A model generated the notes under the pieces. That model saw only the letters and a list, made by a program, of their open reading frames with translations. It did not search any database and was not told where the DNA came from. This document shows positions 1 to 9,250 of a stretch of 64,000 nucleotides of DNA, one piece after another (the first letter of the stretch is position 1; each line of letters begins with the position of its first letter). Source of the stretch: Paracoccaceae bacterium (GTDB lineage: Bacteria; Pseudomonadota; Alphaproteobacteria; Rhodobacterales; Rhodobacteraceae); the NCBI GenBank assembly GCA_028874915.1, contig JAPPHA010000025.1, forward strand, positions 120,840-184,839, written 5' to 3'. Both the position numbers and the translations under genes were made by a program.

Positions 1-2
1 CT

Positions 3-899
3 GACCCGCAGGATTCCGCCGGAGTGTCTATCGGCGGCAGTCTCGAAAGCTATGTCCGGGATGGTTCCCTCTGGGCTTATCCGATCGATGCCGCCTGCCA
101 GATGGCGGTACGCCGCGCCGAATATTCCGGTCCGGTCCTCACGGAATGGGACCGGTTGGCAGTCGGAGATCCGGGTTCGGACATCCGTATGGTCACACCG
201 CTCCTCCCGGTGGACAGTTGCTGCCTGCTGATGTCGCTTGTGGCAAGTTCAGGTGAGGTGACCTTGCCGCGCTCGGAAAAGGAATTCGTATCCGCGCGAA
301 ATGGAATTCGGGCGCTCGAAATCATCAAGAGCCTCTACCGGGCCGGCCCCTCCGAAGCCGTCGGCTGGAACCCGGTCCGGGTCCTCGAACTCCTTGCGTG
401 TTCGGATGAATTCGACTATTCGCCCTGCCTCTTTGGCTACATCAACTACGCTCGGGACGGATTCCGTCCGAACCGTCTCATCTATGTCGATGTTCCGGTT
501 TTTCGGGGAATGGACATGAGCCGGACCATTCTTGGCGGTGCCGGGATTGGTGTTTCGGCGGCAACAGCCCACCCCGAGGCTGCAACAGCCTTTGCCCGCT
601 GGCTGAGTTCGGAGCCGGTTCAATCCGGAATCTATCTGGAAAGCGAGGGACAGCCTGCCCATCGCCAAACGTGGCTGAAGGCGGCGTCTGACCCGCGCTA
701 CGCCGGGTTCCTGGACGGGGGCCGCCGGACCCTCGAAACCGCCTGGACGCGACCGTGCGATCCCTGGTTTCTTGGCTTCATCGATGATCTCTGTGACATC
801 TTTCCGTCTTTTCTTGTCCGGGACCGGAGCGAAGAAGGTTTCCTTGCGGCCATCAACAGGATTTACCGGCACCATTGCGGCTTACGGAGTCAATCATGA
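3..899 (+). CDS. Extracellular solute-binding protein, family 1 (5' end outside window)
   Basis: This is the C-terminal two thirds or so of a periplasmic sugar-type ABC solute-binding protein. The reading frame is open from the first bases of the window, so the gene starts upstream; the GTG at 24 is internal. The C-terminal part has the family's usual pattern: an 'ILGGAGIGVSAATAHPEAA' stretch followed by FARWLSS, where the protein reports on residues that close the lobe. It ends by overlapping the next gene through ATGA (896-899), so the two are translationally coupled. It is a different protein from the binding protein at 4740-6089 and probably served another importer whose membrane genes lie outside the window. 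The specific ligand cannot be read from sequence. Confidence 0.8.
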   Translation, partial: DPQDSAGVSIGGSLESYVRDGSLWAYPIDAACQMAVRRAEYSGPVLTEWDRLAVGDPGSDIRMVTPLLPVDSCCLLMSLVASSGEVTLPRSEKEFVSARNGIRALEIIKSLYRAGPSEAVGWNPVRVLELLACSDEFDYSPCLFGYINYARDGFRPNRLIYVDVPVFRGMDMSRTILGGAGIGVSAATAHPEAATAFARWLSSEPVQSGIYLESEGQPAHRQTWLKAASDPRYAGFLDGGRRTLETAWTRPCDPWFLGFIDDLCDIFPSFLVRDRSEEGFLAAINRIYRHHCGLRSQS

Positions 900-1645
900 G
901 AACCGTCGTCATCACGGGTGGCAACAAGGGACTTGGACTGGCCCAGACAAGCCGATTCCTTGAAGCCGGCTGGACTGTTCACGTTGTGTCCCGGACCGAG
1001 GGCGATCTCGGAACCCTGGCTCCTGGTCCCGGACGACTCGAATGGCAACGATGCGATCTGGGCGACGGGTCGGATACCGACTACCTGGACCAGGTTTGCA
1101 GCCGCGAGGGCGGAATCTCGGCGCTCGTCAACAATGCGGGTGCCCACCTCAAGAAGCCGGTCTGGGAGGTCAGTCCTGCGGAATTTCAGCGGGTCCTGGA
1201 CATAAACATCAAGAGCATGTTTGCCGCATGCGGGCATTTTGTCCGTCTGCAGGGTCGAGACAGCGACAACGGAGAGGCGGAGAACTGCGGCGCGATCGTC
1301 AATATCTCGTCAATGGGAGGGTTGATGGCACTGCCCTCGGCCGCCGCCTATGTAACCGCAAAGACCGGAGTAATCGGACTGACACGATCGGTTGCCGTCG
1401 ATGGTGCGAGTCGGGGAATCCGTTGCAATGCCGTCTGCCCGGGTTTCATCGACACCGACATGACCCGGGCGATCCTGGAGAAAGACCCGGCAAGGCGGGA
1501 ACGGATCGAACGGCGCATCCCCTCGAGACGCTTCGGCCTGCCTGACGATGTCGCCAATGCCGTCCACTTTCTGGCGAGCGATGAGTCCCGCTATGTCAAC
1601 GGCGCCATCCTTCCGGTTGACGGCGGATATGCGGTGGGGTTCTGA
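896..1645 (+). CDS. SDR-family NAD(P)-dependent oxidoreductase
   Basis: A classical short-chain dehydrogenase/reductase of 249 residues, presumably cytosolic and acting on an alcohol or ketone group of a carbohydrate-like substrate. The cofactor-binding TGGNKGLG lies at residues 7-14, NNAG near 79-82, and the catalytic Ser near 138-139 with Y152-x3-K156. The C-terminus carries the usual 'NGAILPVDGGY' loop. The ATG at 896 is preferred because it overlaps the TGA of the preceding gene by four bases, and because it puts the beta-1 strand (RTVVITGG) at the N-terminus. It is probably co-transcribed with the binding protein upstream and the zinc dehydrogenase downstream. Substrate unknown. Confidence 0.9.
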   Translation: MRTVVITGGNKGLGLAQTSRFLEAGWTVHVVSRTEGDLGTLAPGPGRLEWQRCDLGDGSDTDYLDQVCSREGGISALVNNAGAHLKKPVWEVSPAEFQRVLDINIKSMFAACGHFVRLQGRDSDNGEAENCGAIVNISSMGGLMALPSAAAYVTAKTGVIGLTRSVAVDGASRGIRCNAVCPGFIDTDMTRAILEKDPARRERIERRIPSRRFGLPDDVANAVHFLASDESRYVNGAILPVDGGYAVGF

Positions 1646-1710
1646 GATCCTGGGGTTGCGCGGCGTCGAACCGTACGCGGAAGAAACATGCTGACCCGGG
1701 GCCATCATCC

Positions 1711-2757
1711 GTGAAGTTTACGCGGACCGTTCTCGAACGGGCCGGCAAGGTCCGTGTTGAGACTGCCTGCATGCCGGAGCGGATCGCCCAAGGCGATGTC
1801 AGATTGCGTCTGGCCTCGTCAGGGATTTGCGGGACCGACATGCACTACTTCCGGCATTTCGCGAATGCCGGAATGCGGCTCGACCGTCCAACCACGCTTG
1901 GGCACGAGGCCTGTGCCCATGTGTTGGACGCCAACGGTTCGCAACTTTCGGAAGGGCAGCTGGTTGCCATCAATCCGGTGATTGCCTGCGGGAACTGTCC
2001 GAATTGCCGGACCGGCGACATCAACATGTGCACCGGGAAACGATTTCCCGGTTCTGCGACCACGCGACCGCAAATCGACGGGTTCTTTCGTGACGTCTTC
2101 GACTTTCCGGCCCGCTGCTGTACCGCGGTTGAGGCCGGGATTGATCCCGATCATCTGGCCATGTCCGAGCCCTTGGCCTGTGCCATGCATGCTGTCACCC
2201 GCGCGGATGTCAGGCAGGACGACAGTGTCCTGGTCGTCGGGTGCGGACCGATGGGCTTGCTGGCAACGGCGGCGGCGGTGGCCCGAGGAGCAGTCGTCCA
2301 CGCCGTCGACATCCGGGAAGAAGCCGCGGAGACCGCGAGAGCTGCCGGTGCCGCAACGGTGTCCGCGGTGACGGCCGTGGCCGGGGACCGTTTCACCGAA
2401 CGATTTGACATCGCCGTCGAGGCCAGCGGATCTCCGAAGGCCTTCAACCTGGCTCTGGATGCGGTTTGCAAGCAGGGCCGGCTCGCCGTCCTGTCACTGA
2501 TTCAGCCGGCTCCCGTTCCGATCGACCTTCACCGGGTTGCGCTCAAGGAGGTCACGGTCATCGGCAGCATCCTGTTCGCCCGCGAGTTTGAGGCGGCCGT
2601 CGAGTTTATTCGGTGCGGGACCCGTGACATGGATCATCTCATCTCCGATCGTCTGCCACTCGACCGCGCGCAGGCGGCCTTCGACGCCATCGCGTCCGGC
2701 CGCGCCACCGGAAAGGTCATCCTCAAACCTTCGGGATGGAACCCGGATACCTGGTGA
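1711..2757 (+). CDS. Zinc-dependent alcohol dehydrogenase, L-idonate 5-dehydrogenase-like
   Basis: A medium-chain, zinc-dependent dehydrogenase of 348 residues that would oxidise a polyol or sugar-acid hydroxyl group with NAD(P)+. Catalytic zinc ligands C40 and H65-E66 (in LGHEA) and the four structural-zinc cysteines at about 93, 96, 99 and 107 are all present. A Rossmann motif VVGCGPMG follows near residue 174. The overall look is closest to L-idonate 5-dehydrogenase and sorbitol/threonine dehydrogenases. The GTG at 1711 is used because the protein then has the family's normal N-terminus; no strong ribosome site is visible. It follows the SDR by 65 bases and converges on the ABC permease gene. 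Placement with an SDR and a sugar binding protein suggests polyol or aldonate catabolism. Confidence 0.85.
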   Translation: MKFTRTVLERAGKVRVETACMPERIAQGDVRLRLASSGICGTDMHYFRHFANAGMRLDRPTTLGHEACAHVLDANGSQLSEGQLVAINPVIACGNCPNCRTGDINMCTGKRFPGSATTRPQIDGFFRDVFDFPARCCTAVEAGIDPDHLAMSEPLACAMHAVTRADVRQDDSVLVVGCGPMGLLATAAAVARGAVVHAVDIREEAAETARAAGAATVSAVTAVAGDRFTERFDIAVEASGSPKAFNLALDAVCKQGRLAVLSLIQPAPVPIDLHRVALKEVTVIGSILFAREFEAAVEFIRCGTRDMDHLISDRLPLDRAQAAFDAIASGRATGKVILKPSGWNPDTW

Positions 2758-2805
2758 ATTCGCTGGTGGCGGGTGACTCCCGCGCGAATTCCCGAACAGC
2801 CGCCG

Positions 2806-3639
2806 CTACCCCTTCACTGCGCCCGCTGTCATGCCGGCGATGATCTGGCGGGCGGCGAAGAAGGTGAAGAGAAGCGGTGGGATCACGATCAGCGTGCCCA
2901 TCGCCATGATCCGGCCCCACTCAACGCCGGTGTCGGTGATGAACCCGGCAGCACCCACCGGCAGCGTCCGTGTCTTTCGGCTGGTCAGGAGGAGAGCCAG
3001 AATGAATTCGTTCCATGAGATTCGGAAGGTGAAGATCCCGGCCACCGCATAGCCCGAGGTCATGAGGGGCAGGAGCACCCGGACAAAGACCTGCATCGGA
3101 GAAGCTCCGTCGACGATTGCGGCCTCCTCGAGTTCGACCGGAATCTGTTTATAGAATCCGAACAGAAGCCAGATGGCGAAGGGCAGGTTGAGGGCCGTGT
3201 AAAAGAAGATCAGCACGGCCCGATCGTTGTCGAGGCCGAAATTCACAACCATCGCGAAAGCGGGAACCGCCAGAACCGCGGGTGGGACCATTCGTACCAG
3301 CAGCGTGGAATTGGCAACGAGGACGCGACCACGGAACTCGGTCCGCGCCAGCGCATAGGCGCAAAAGCCGCCGAACACGAGCGTGAAAACGGTCGAGCCC
3401 ACCCCGACGATGATCGAGTTCCACAGATAGCGGTCGAATTTTCCACGATTCATGATGTATTCGTAGTTCTCGATCGTCGGAACGAACAAAAACCAGACCG
3501 GTTCCTTCTGCTGAACGAGGACATCGTTCTTGAAACCGGTCGAGACCATCACCCAGATCGGAATCAACGTGATCAACGCGAGGACGATCAATGTCGCGTA
3601 GTGGCCGAACACGTTGGATTTATGTCTGAAAGGTGACAT
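2806..3639 (-). CDS. Carbohydrate ABC transporter permease, MalG type
   Basis: Inner-membrane permease of 277 residues with six predicted hydrophobic segments. The MalG-type EAA loop (PVELEEAAIVDGA, near residues 170-182) contacts the ATPase. It is the last gene of the minus-strand operon that begins at 11317 and lies 79 bases after the MalF-type partner. With the partner permease, the binding protein (4740-6089) and the ATPase (6146-7252) it forms a complete CUT1-family importer. The ligand is not known. Neighbouring acyl-CoA enzymes suggest it may not be an ordinary sugar. Confidence 0.9.
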   Translation of the reverse strand: MSPFRHKSNVFGHYATLIVLALITLIPIWVMVSTGFKNDVLVQQKEPVWFLFVPTIENYEYIMNRGKFDRYLWNSIIVGVGSTVFTLVFGGFCAYALARTEFRGRVLVANSTLLVRMVPPAVLAVPAFAMVVNFGLDNDRAVLIFFYTALNLPFAIWLLFGFYKQIPVELEEAAIVDGASPMQVFVRVLLPLMTSGYAVAGIFTFRISWNEFILALLLTSRKTRTLPVGAAGFITDTGVEWGRIMAMGTLIVIPPLLFTFFAARQIIAGMTAGAVKG

Positions 3640-3718
3640 CGGTTATCCGTCTCGTTTCCCCGTCGCTGGAGTCCGCGCAACGGGACCTGCGGCCCGCCGC
3701 CGACGTTGTACGCGTTCC

Positions 3719-4594
3719 TCAGACATCCGCCTTGTCCTTCATCGGATTGCCGATCACCAGGATGGCGAAACTTAGTGAAAAGACGATCAGGATGAGCAGC
3801 ACCGAGATCGCCGAGGCGTAGCCGAGCTGCTGGGTGTCGAAGGCGCGGTTGTAGATGTGCAGCGACAGAAGTTCGGTGGCGCGTCCCGGCCCCCCGCCGG
3901 TCAGGATGTACATGACTTCAAGGGCGCGGAAGACGTCGATCAACCGGAGCAGCAGCGCGATCACAAGGATCGACCTGATCATCGGAAGCTTCACGAAGAG
4001 AATGTGCTGCCACCAGTTGGCGCCGTCGATCTTGCTTGCCTCCAGGACCTCCGATGGCAAAGCCTGCAATCCGGCGATGACAATGATGAAAATGAAGGGC
4101 GTCCACTGCCAGATGTCGGTGAACACGATGGCAAAGAAGGCCAGGTCCGCGTCGCCGAGCCAGACCTGCGGCTCGATCCCGAGGTAGCCCAGGTAGTAGT
4201 TGATCCAGCCGATCCTGGCGTCGAACAGGTAACGCCAGATCAACCCGACCACGACCGGTGAGATCATCAACGGCAGGATGAACACGGTCCGGAACAGCGA
4301 TGCGCCGCGGATCGGTTTCTCGAGCAAGAGTGCCAGTGCCACGCCAAGCAGCATTTCGATGGTGATGGTCCAGAAACCGAAACGGAGAGTTACCGTGATC
4401 GACTCCAGAACATCGGCGTCCGTGGCCATGCGGATGAAGTGCCGGAAGCCGACCCAGGGCGCGTCTTCCAGGTCCGTGCCAATCTTCCAGTCAAAGAAAC
4501 TCAGATAAAAGGCCTGGATGACCGGGTAAAGAAGTCCCGTTGCCATGATTGCGACGGCCGGCAGAATGAAGAAATACGGGCCGAGCCGCTGCAT
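3719..4594 (-). CDS. Carbohydrate ABC transporter permease, MalF type
   Basis: Inner-membrane permease of about 291 residues, with a first membrane segment beginning almost at once (LGPYFFILPAV) and an EAA loop (LPSEVLEASKIDGA) near residues 190-203. The frame stays open up to 4843, but that would overlap the binding-protein gene ending at 4740 and adds a non-membrane, low-complexity stretch. The ATG at 4594 is therefore chosen. A TTG at 4672 with a weak AGAAG upstream is the main alternative and would add 26 residues before the first helix. It pairs with the MalG-type permease downstream. Confidence 0.85.
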   Translation of the reverse strand: MQRLGPYFFILPAVAIMATGLLYPVIQAFYLSFFDWKIGTDLEDAPWVGFRHFIRMATDADVLESITVTLRFGFWTITIEMLLGVALALLLEKPIRGASLFRTVFILPLMISPVVVGLIWRYLFDARIGWINYYLGYLGIEPQVWLGDADLAFFAIVFTDIWQWTPFIFIIVIAGLQALPSEVLEASKIDGANWWQHILFVKLPMIRSILVIALLLRLIDVFRALEVMYILTGGGPGRATELLSLHIYNRAFDTQQLGYASAISVLLILIVFSLSFAILVIGNPMKDKADV

Positions 4595-4739
4595 GTCCCA
4601 TTTCGGCCTCGCCGTCCCGCTGGCCCCGGGGCCCGCTGTCGTTGCCGTCGTGGTTCGGAGTTCTCCGGTCAAGAGTCCGTCTTCTGCCGTATTGCGCTCA
4701 CCGGGGCCGGTCTCCCGGCCCCGGCGGTGGGAGTTGAAA

Positions 4740-6089
4740 TCAATTGCCTTCCCGATAGCTGGCCCAACGGTAGTAGCCTTCGCGTTCCATGATGGCGCGT
4801 GCCTTTTCGTTGGCTGCGTCCATGATTGGCTGGATCGGATCATCCGTCGTGATGACCTGGGTCAGCGCCTGGCCAAGCACATCGATGTTGAGCTCGTTCC
4901 ATTCCGGAATCAGCGGCCGCCAGTCGGGGTCGGCGCAGGGGAGCTGTTCCGCCACGACCGGATAGTCTTCGAACAGATCGGCGTTGTTCATGAGTGTCGA
5001 GATCCTGACAGGGTCGCCCCCGAGTTCCACCATGCGCTGATCGCCTGCCTTGTTGGTCAGGTACTGGATCAGCAGGAAGGCCGCGTCCTTGTTCTGGGAA
5101 TTGGCCGGAATCCCCATGGCGAAACCGCCAGTCTCGGAACCGCAACGGACATCCGTCGGGTGCAGCGCGTAACCGACCTTGCCGTCGACCTTGGACAGTT
5201 TCGGGTTGCGCGACATGGCGGCAATCTTCAGCGTGTCGAGGTAGAGGGCCGCGTCACCCTGCAGGAATGCGGCGGAGGCCTCGCCGAAACCGAAGGTCTC
5301 GATGCCCTTCGGGCCGGTCTTCACGGTATGGCGCATGAACTCGGCCGCCTTGACCGCTTCCGGCGAGTTGATGACCGGGTTCCATGCGTCATCGAAGATC
5401 TTGCCGCCCATCGGCGCAAGATGCAGCAACCAGCCGGCAGTGACCTGGTGACCGGTTTTTCCGCGCGAGGTCAGCGCCGGAATTCCCGCGGCATGGAGTT
5501 TCGACATGACATCGATGAGTTCGTCATAAGTGGTCGGAGCGGCCAGACCCTGTTCTTCGAAAATGTCCTTTCGATAAGCAAGGATGGAGGTTTCGGCACC
5601 GAACGGCAGCCCGTAGAGCGCACCTGACTTGCCGGGCATGTAGCCTTTCTTGCCCCCGACGACACCGCCGTTCTGCAGATAGGCATCGGCAACGTCGTCG
5701 ATGTCGAACTGCGGATCGACCAGCGAGCCGCTGGTGAAGAACTGGGACAACGGCGTCAACAGCCCCTTGGAGACATATTCGCCCTTCCACATGACGACCC
5801 AGGAGACGATATCGTATTCGCCTTCGTCCTTGGACATTTCCAGGAGTTGCCGGTCCCTGAGCTTCAGATACTGGAGCGCGTCGACCTCGACGTCGATCCC
5901 TGTCTCCTCGGTGAATTCCTCAAGCAACGTCTCGGCGGCAGTGAAATGCGCCAACGCCGGCCAGCTGACCACCAGTGTCGTCCCTTCGTATTTCTCGTAA
6001 GGATTGGCATGCGCCGTTACGGCCCCCATCATCAGGGCGCCGGCGGCCGCACCCGCCAGTGTCCAAAGTGTTCCAGATCCTGTCTTCAT
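4740..6089 (-). CDS. ABC transporter sugar-type solute-binding protein
   Basis: Periplasmic binding protein of 449 residues for the importer encoded around it. The start at 6089 has a strong ribosome site (GAGGAG, 6 bases upstream) and gives a clear signal peptide: Lys near the start, a hydrophobic core of about 18 residues and cleavage after AHA. The mature protein begins NPYEKYEGTTLVV and has the family 1 features, including a glycine-rich hinge and a conserved C-terminal helix. It lies 56 bases after the ATPase gene and before both permeases, so all four components are encoded together. Ligand specificity cannot be assigned. Confidence 0.9.
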   Translation of the reverse strand: MKTGSGTLWTLAGAAAGALMMGAVTAHANPYEKYEGTTLVVSWPALAHFTAAETLLEEFTEETGIDVEVDALQYLKLRDRQLLEMSKDEGEYDIVSWVVMWKGEYVSKGLLTPLSQFFTSGSLVDPQFDIDDVADAYLQNGGVVGGKKGYMPGKSGALYGLPFGAETSILAYRKDIFEEQGLAAPTTYDELIDVMSKLHAAGIPALTSRGKTGHQVTAGWLLHLAPMGGKIFDDAWNPVINSPEAVKAAEFMRHTVKTGPKGIETFGFGEASAAFLQGDAALYLDTLKIAAMSRNPKLSKVDGKVGYALHPTDVRCGSETGGFAMGIPANSQNKDAAFLLIQYLTNKAGDQRMVELGGDPVRISTLMNNADLFEDYPVVAEQLPCADPDWRPLIPEWNELNIDVLGQALTQVITTDDPIQPIMDAANEKARAIMEREGYYRWASYREGN

Positions 6090-6145
6090 TGTGTTCTCCT
6101 CAGTGGTTTCGCAGCAACAGGCTGCAGTTCGCGGCGACCCGCGTG

Positions 6146-7252
6146 TCATGGTCGGGCGATGGCTTCTCCCGACTCTCGGTCAAACAGATAGATCCTGCTT
6201 GTATCGAACTGATATTCGCCACTCTTGAGCGGCGCGCTGTCCGGCCCCACCTCGATCGAGGCGGTGATCGGGACATCACGGATCCGGGCGGCGATGAACT
6301 GGCTCGAGCCGATGTATTCTGCCACCTGGACCTCAAGTTCGATCGGGGCGAAGACCGACGCTTCGGTCCCGCCAGCCCCGGAGACGTTGAAATGCTCGGG
6401 TCTCAGACCGATGGTGACCCGGTGATTGCGGTGGGATCGGGCCGCCTCGGCCTGGCGTCCTGAAAGCTTCAGGTTGAACCCGTCTCCGGCGACGGCCGGA
6501 GTGTCACCGCCGATGATTTCACCGTCGAGAAAGTTCATTGCGGGCGACCCGATGAAACCGGCAACGAAGCGATTGACCGGGGCATTGTAAACGTCGCGGG
6601 GGCTGCCGATCTGCTGCACGATTCCCCGGTCCATGATCACGATTCGATCGGCCATGGTCATGGCTTCGATCTGGTCGTGGGTTACGTATATCATGGTCCG
6701 ATCGAGCTTTTTGTGCAGGATCGCCAGTTCGGTCCGCATGGCCGAGCGGAGCTTGGCGTCAAGATTCGACAATGGTTCGTCGAACAGGAAACAGTAGGCA
6801 TCCCTGACGATGGCGCGACCCATGGCCACACGCTGGCGCTGGCCGCCCGACAGGTCCCGTGGCCGTCGGTCGAGGTAGTCGGTGAGTTCCAGCATCTCTG
6901 CCGCCCGTTGCACCCGGCTGCGCACTTCCTCCCGCGGGGTCCGTGCCAGACGCAGGGCAAAGGACATGTTTCCGGCCACATTCATGTGGGGATAGAGGGC
7001 GTAGGATTGGAAAACCATTGCGATGTCCCGCTGCTTCGGCGGGGCCCATGTGACGTCTTTCCCGGCGATGAAGATCGACCCGCTCGTGACGGGTTCCAGC
7101 CCGGCGATCATCCTGAGCGTCGTTGACTTTCCGCAGCCGGACGGGCCGACGATGACCACGAATTCGCCTTCGGAAATGTCCAGGTCGAGCGATGGGATGA
7201 CCGAGACCGTCCCGAAGTCCTTTGTAACCCCGGAAAGACGGACACCACTCAT
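6146..7252 (-). CDS. ABC transporter ATP-binding protein, MalK/UgpC type
   Basis: The cytoplasmic ATPase of the CUT1-type importer, 368 residues. Walker A GPSGCGKS lies at 36-43, the signature LSGGQRQRVAMGRA near 134 and Walker B with FLFDEPLSNLD near 158, followed by the switch His in YVTHDQ. The last third is the TOBE/regulatory domain typical of MalK and UgpC. The start overlaps the stop of the 3-hydroxyacyl-CoA dehydrogenase gene by four bases (ATGA at 7249-7252), so the enzyme and transporter genes belong to one transcription unit. Confidence 0.93.
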   Translation of the reverse strand: MSGVRLSGVTKDFGTVSVIPSLDLDISEGEFVVIVGPSGCGKSTTLRMIAGLEPVTSGSIFIAGKDVTWAPPKQRDIAMVFQSYALYPHMNVAGNMSFALRLARTPREEVRSRVQRAAEMLELTDYLDRRPRDLSGGQRQRVAMGRAIVRDAYCFLFDEPLSNLDAKLRSAMRTELAILHKKLDRTMIYVTHDQIEAMTMADRIVIMDRGIVQQIGSPRDVYNAPVNRFVAGFIGSPAMNFLDGEIIGGDTPAVAGDGFNLKLSGRQAEAARSHRNHRVTIGLRPEHFNVSGAGGTEASVFAPIELEVQVAEYIGSSQFIAARIRDVPITASIEVGPDSAPLKSGEYQFDTSRIYLFDRESGEAIARP

Positions 7253-8307
7253 GACGCCGTTCCTCCCACGCCGGTGTCGTCAGCGACTCCGGAAGGCGGA
7301 CTCGTTGACGGAACGTCGTTTGCGCCTGGCGTGTCGGGCGTCACCAACTCGGCTCCGCTCCGGATCCGGATACGGCGTATGATCTCCTCATCCCGTTGAC
7401 GCCTGAAGGCCTCAGGGTCCCGGATTCGCCAGTCGTAGAATCCCTTCCCGCTCTTCATTCCCGTGTGCCCGGCTGAGAAAAGGGTGCCGACCGGAGTCTC
7501 CGAGGGTTCGGTAACGTTGGACAGGTCGGCCCAGACGGCCCTGGCAGCATCGCCGTTCAAGAGGTCGAGCCCCGCGAGGTCGGCGTGTTCAAAAGCGCCC
7601 ATGGCGGGCAACCGGGCCGCATAGCCTTCCTTGAGGACCTGATCGCAGGCCTCGGGCGTGGTCAGGCCGCGACCGACGAGTGACGCAAATTCCCGAAGGA
7701 CAGCATGCTGGATCCGTGCCCAGAGAAACCCCGGAATGTCCGGGCAGCGTACGGGCGTCTTTCCGGTTTCGGCGAGCAACTGCATCACGAAGGCCTCCGT
7801 TGCCTCCATTGTATCACATCCGGAGACAACTTCGACCAGCGCAACCAGGTGGGCGGGTTGGGCGTAGTGAGCAACACAGAAATCGCCAGGCCGAGCCAGT
7901 TGCGACTGCAGGTCCGTGGGGCTGAGCGCGGATGTCGTCGACGAGAGAACCGTGCCCTCGGAGGCGCAGGCTTCTGCCCTGGCAAGGAGATCCCGTTTGA
8001 GTTCCAGATCCTCTGTAACGGCTTCGATCACGAACCGGCTTCCGGCAACCGCCCGGGCCAGATCGGTTCCGGTGGAGATTCGGCCGAGGGTTTCCGCCTT
8101 CCGCCCGGTTCGCACCAGCATGTTCTCGACCATCAGGTCGAACCCGTCATCGATTCGGGCTTGCGCCTCGGAAAGCCCGGCGGAACGGCGTCCCCAGAGC
8201 CTGACATCGGCGCCGCCGAGAGCCAGAGACAAGGCGATCTGGGCTCCCATGGTCCCGGCGCCGAGTACGGCCGCCGTGACCGGGAACACCGGATTCCGGT
8301 CAGGCAC
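7249..8307 (-). CDS. 3-hydroxyacyl-CoA dehydrogenase family protein (possibly L-carnitine dehydrogenase-like)
   Basis: NAD-dependent dehydrogenase of the 3-hydroxyacyl-CoA dehydrogenase fold, 352 residues. The GAGTMG dinucleotide motif lies at about 16-21. The active-site region VAHYAQPAHLVALVEVV keeps the catalytic His and Glu, but reads QP where fatty-acid enzymes usually have NP. The C-terminal helical domain contains GKGFYDW, and about 40 residues at the end are disordered and variable. The GTG at 8307 is chosen because it overlaps the preceding gene by 8 bases; an upstream open extension would run deep into that gene. Family members include beta-oxidation enzymes, lambda-crystallin-like enzymes and L-carnitine dehydrogenase. 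The neighbouring CaiB-like and CaiD-like genes make a carnitine-type role worth considering, but this is inference. Confidence 0.85.
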   Translation of the reverse strand: MPDRNPVFPVTAAVLGAGTMGAQIALSLALGGADVRLWGRRSAGLSEAQARIDDGFDLMVENMLVRTGRKAETLGRISTGTDLARAVAGSRFVIEAVTEDLELKRDLLARAEACASEGTVLSSTTSALSPTDLQSQLARPGDFCVAHYAQPAHLVALVEVVSGCDTMEATEAFVMQLLAETGKTPVRCPDIPGFLWARIQHAVLREFASLVGRGLTTPEACDQVLKEGYAARLPAMGAFEHADLAGLDLLNGDAARAVWADLSNVTEPSETPVGTLFSAGHTGMKSGKGFYDWRIRDPEAFRRQRDEEIIRRIRIRSGAELVTPDTPGANDVPSTSPPSGVADDTGVGGTAS

Positions 8308-9250
8308 GAACCCAACCGTCGCCGAGGCGCCTGATGACGCCCGACGCCTCGAAGGCCCGGAGACTGGCGTTGATCGAAACCAGTGCACGCCATTCCCGGA
8401 CTTTGTCCTGTTCGTCACAGACCCGGTCACGGAGTTCGGCGAACCCGATTCCCGGGTGGTCCGAAATGTGCCGGAGCATCGACGCCTCGACGGCATCCAC
8501 CCGTCGCCGGCAGTCGTTCACCAGGTCCAGGGCGGAGGCAGCGTTTCTCGGTTCCTCGTGGGCAAGAATCACCAGTTCGACATTCCGTTCCCGGATGAAT
8601 CGCTCAATCCGGTCAAACGTTTCCCGCATGACATCCGGATCTTCGTAGAGATAGAGCACAGGGTTGAACGCCGGAAGGAGCGGGTCGGCAATCACAAGAT
8701 AGCGGTTGGATCGCTCAAAAAAACCGACTTCCGCCATGGAATGGCCGAGACATTCGACGACCTCGAGTTCGATACCTCCACCGAGGTCAACGACATCGCC
8801 ATCGGCCAGGAACCCGTCGAGCGGACCCTCTTCCGGTGCCATCCAGTCAAGATATTCCGGATTCAGGTCGAATTCCTCCCCTTCCGGGAAGGCATGAACG
8901 ATCGTCTTGGCATTCAGCACGTTGTCGGCAATTCGGTCGGCTCGTGCCGAATGGCCGAGAATCCGGCATCCGGTCAACTGCTTGAGTGGACCGTTATTGC
9001 CGATGTGATCCATGTGCTCATGGGTTATGAGCAGCAGATCCAGGTCCGATGCTCGCAGACCGAGCTCATCGAAAGCCTCGACAAGCGCCGGGTATCCGGC
9101 GCGAATTCCACTGTCGATCAGCGCCAGCCGGTCGGCCCCCTGGACAAAGAAAACCCGGGTTGCCGACTTGCCCTCGTGGTCGCCGGGCAGACCCATGCTT
9201 ACGGTCGCCAGGGGCCCGGCCCGGAAACTGATGACGCTGTTCTCAGCCAT
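8300..9250 (-). CDS. MBL-fold metallo-hydrolase with C-terminal helical domain
   Basis: A metallo-beta-lactamase-fold hydrolase of 316 residues. The dinuclear zinc motif THEHMDH lies near residues 75-81, followed by a metal-binding GHS and the Asp of VIADPLLP. Beyond about residue 230 a helical, winged-helix-like segment resembles those of LACTB2-type proteins. It may hydrolyse a thioester or lactone, but no specific substrate can be named. The ATG at 9250 overlaps the stop of the enoyl-CoA hydratase gene by 8 bases, and the gene itself overlaps the dehydrogenase gene by 8. Sitting between two CoA-ester enzymes, a thioesterase-like role would make sense; this is inference. Confidence 0.85.
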   Translation of the reverse strand: MAENSVISFRAGPLATVSMGLPGDHEGKSATRVFFVQGADRLALIDSGIRAGYPALVEAFDELGLRASDLDLLLITHEHMDHIGNNGPLKQLTGCRILGHSARADRIADNVLNAKTIVHAFPEGEEFDLNPEYLDWMAPEEGPLDGFLADGDVVDLGGGIELEVVECLGHSMAEVGFFERSNRYLVIADPLLPAFNPVLYLYEDPDVMRETFDRIERFIRERNVELVILAHEEPRNAASALDLVNDCRRRVDAVEASMLRHISDHPGIGFAELRDRVCDEQDKVREWRALVSINASLRAFEASGVIRRLGDGWVRA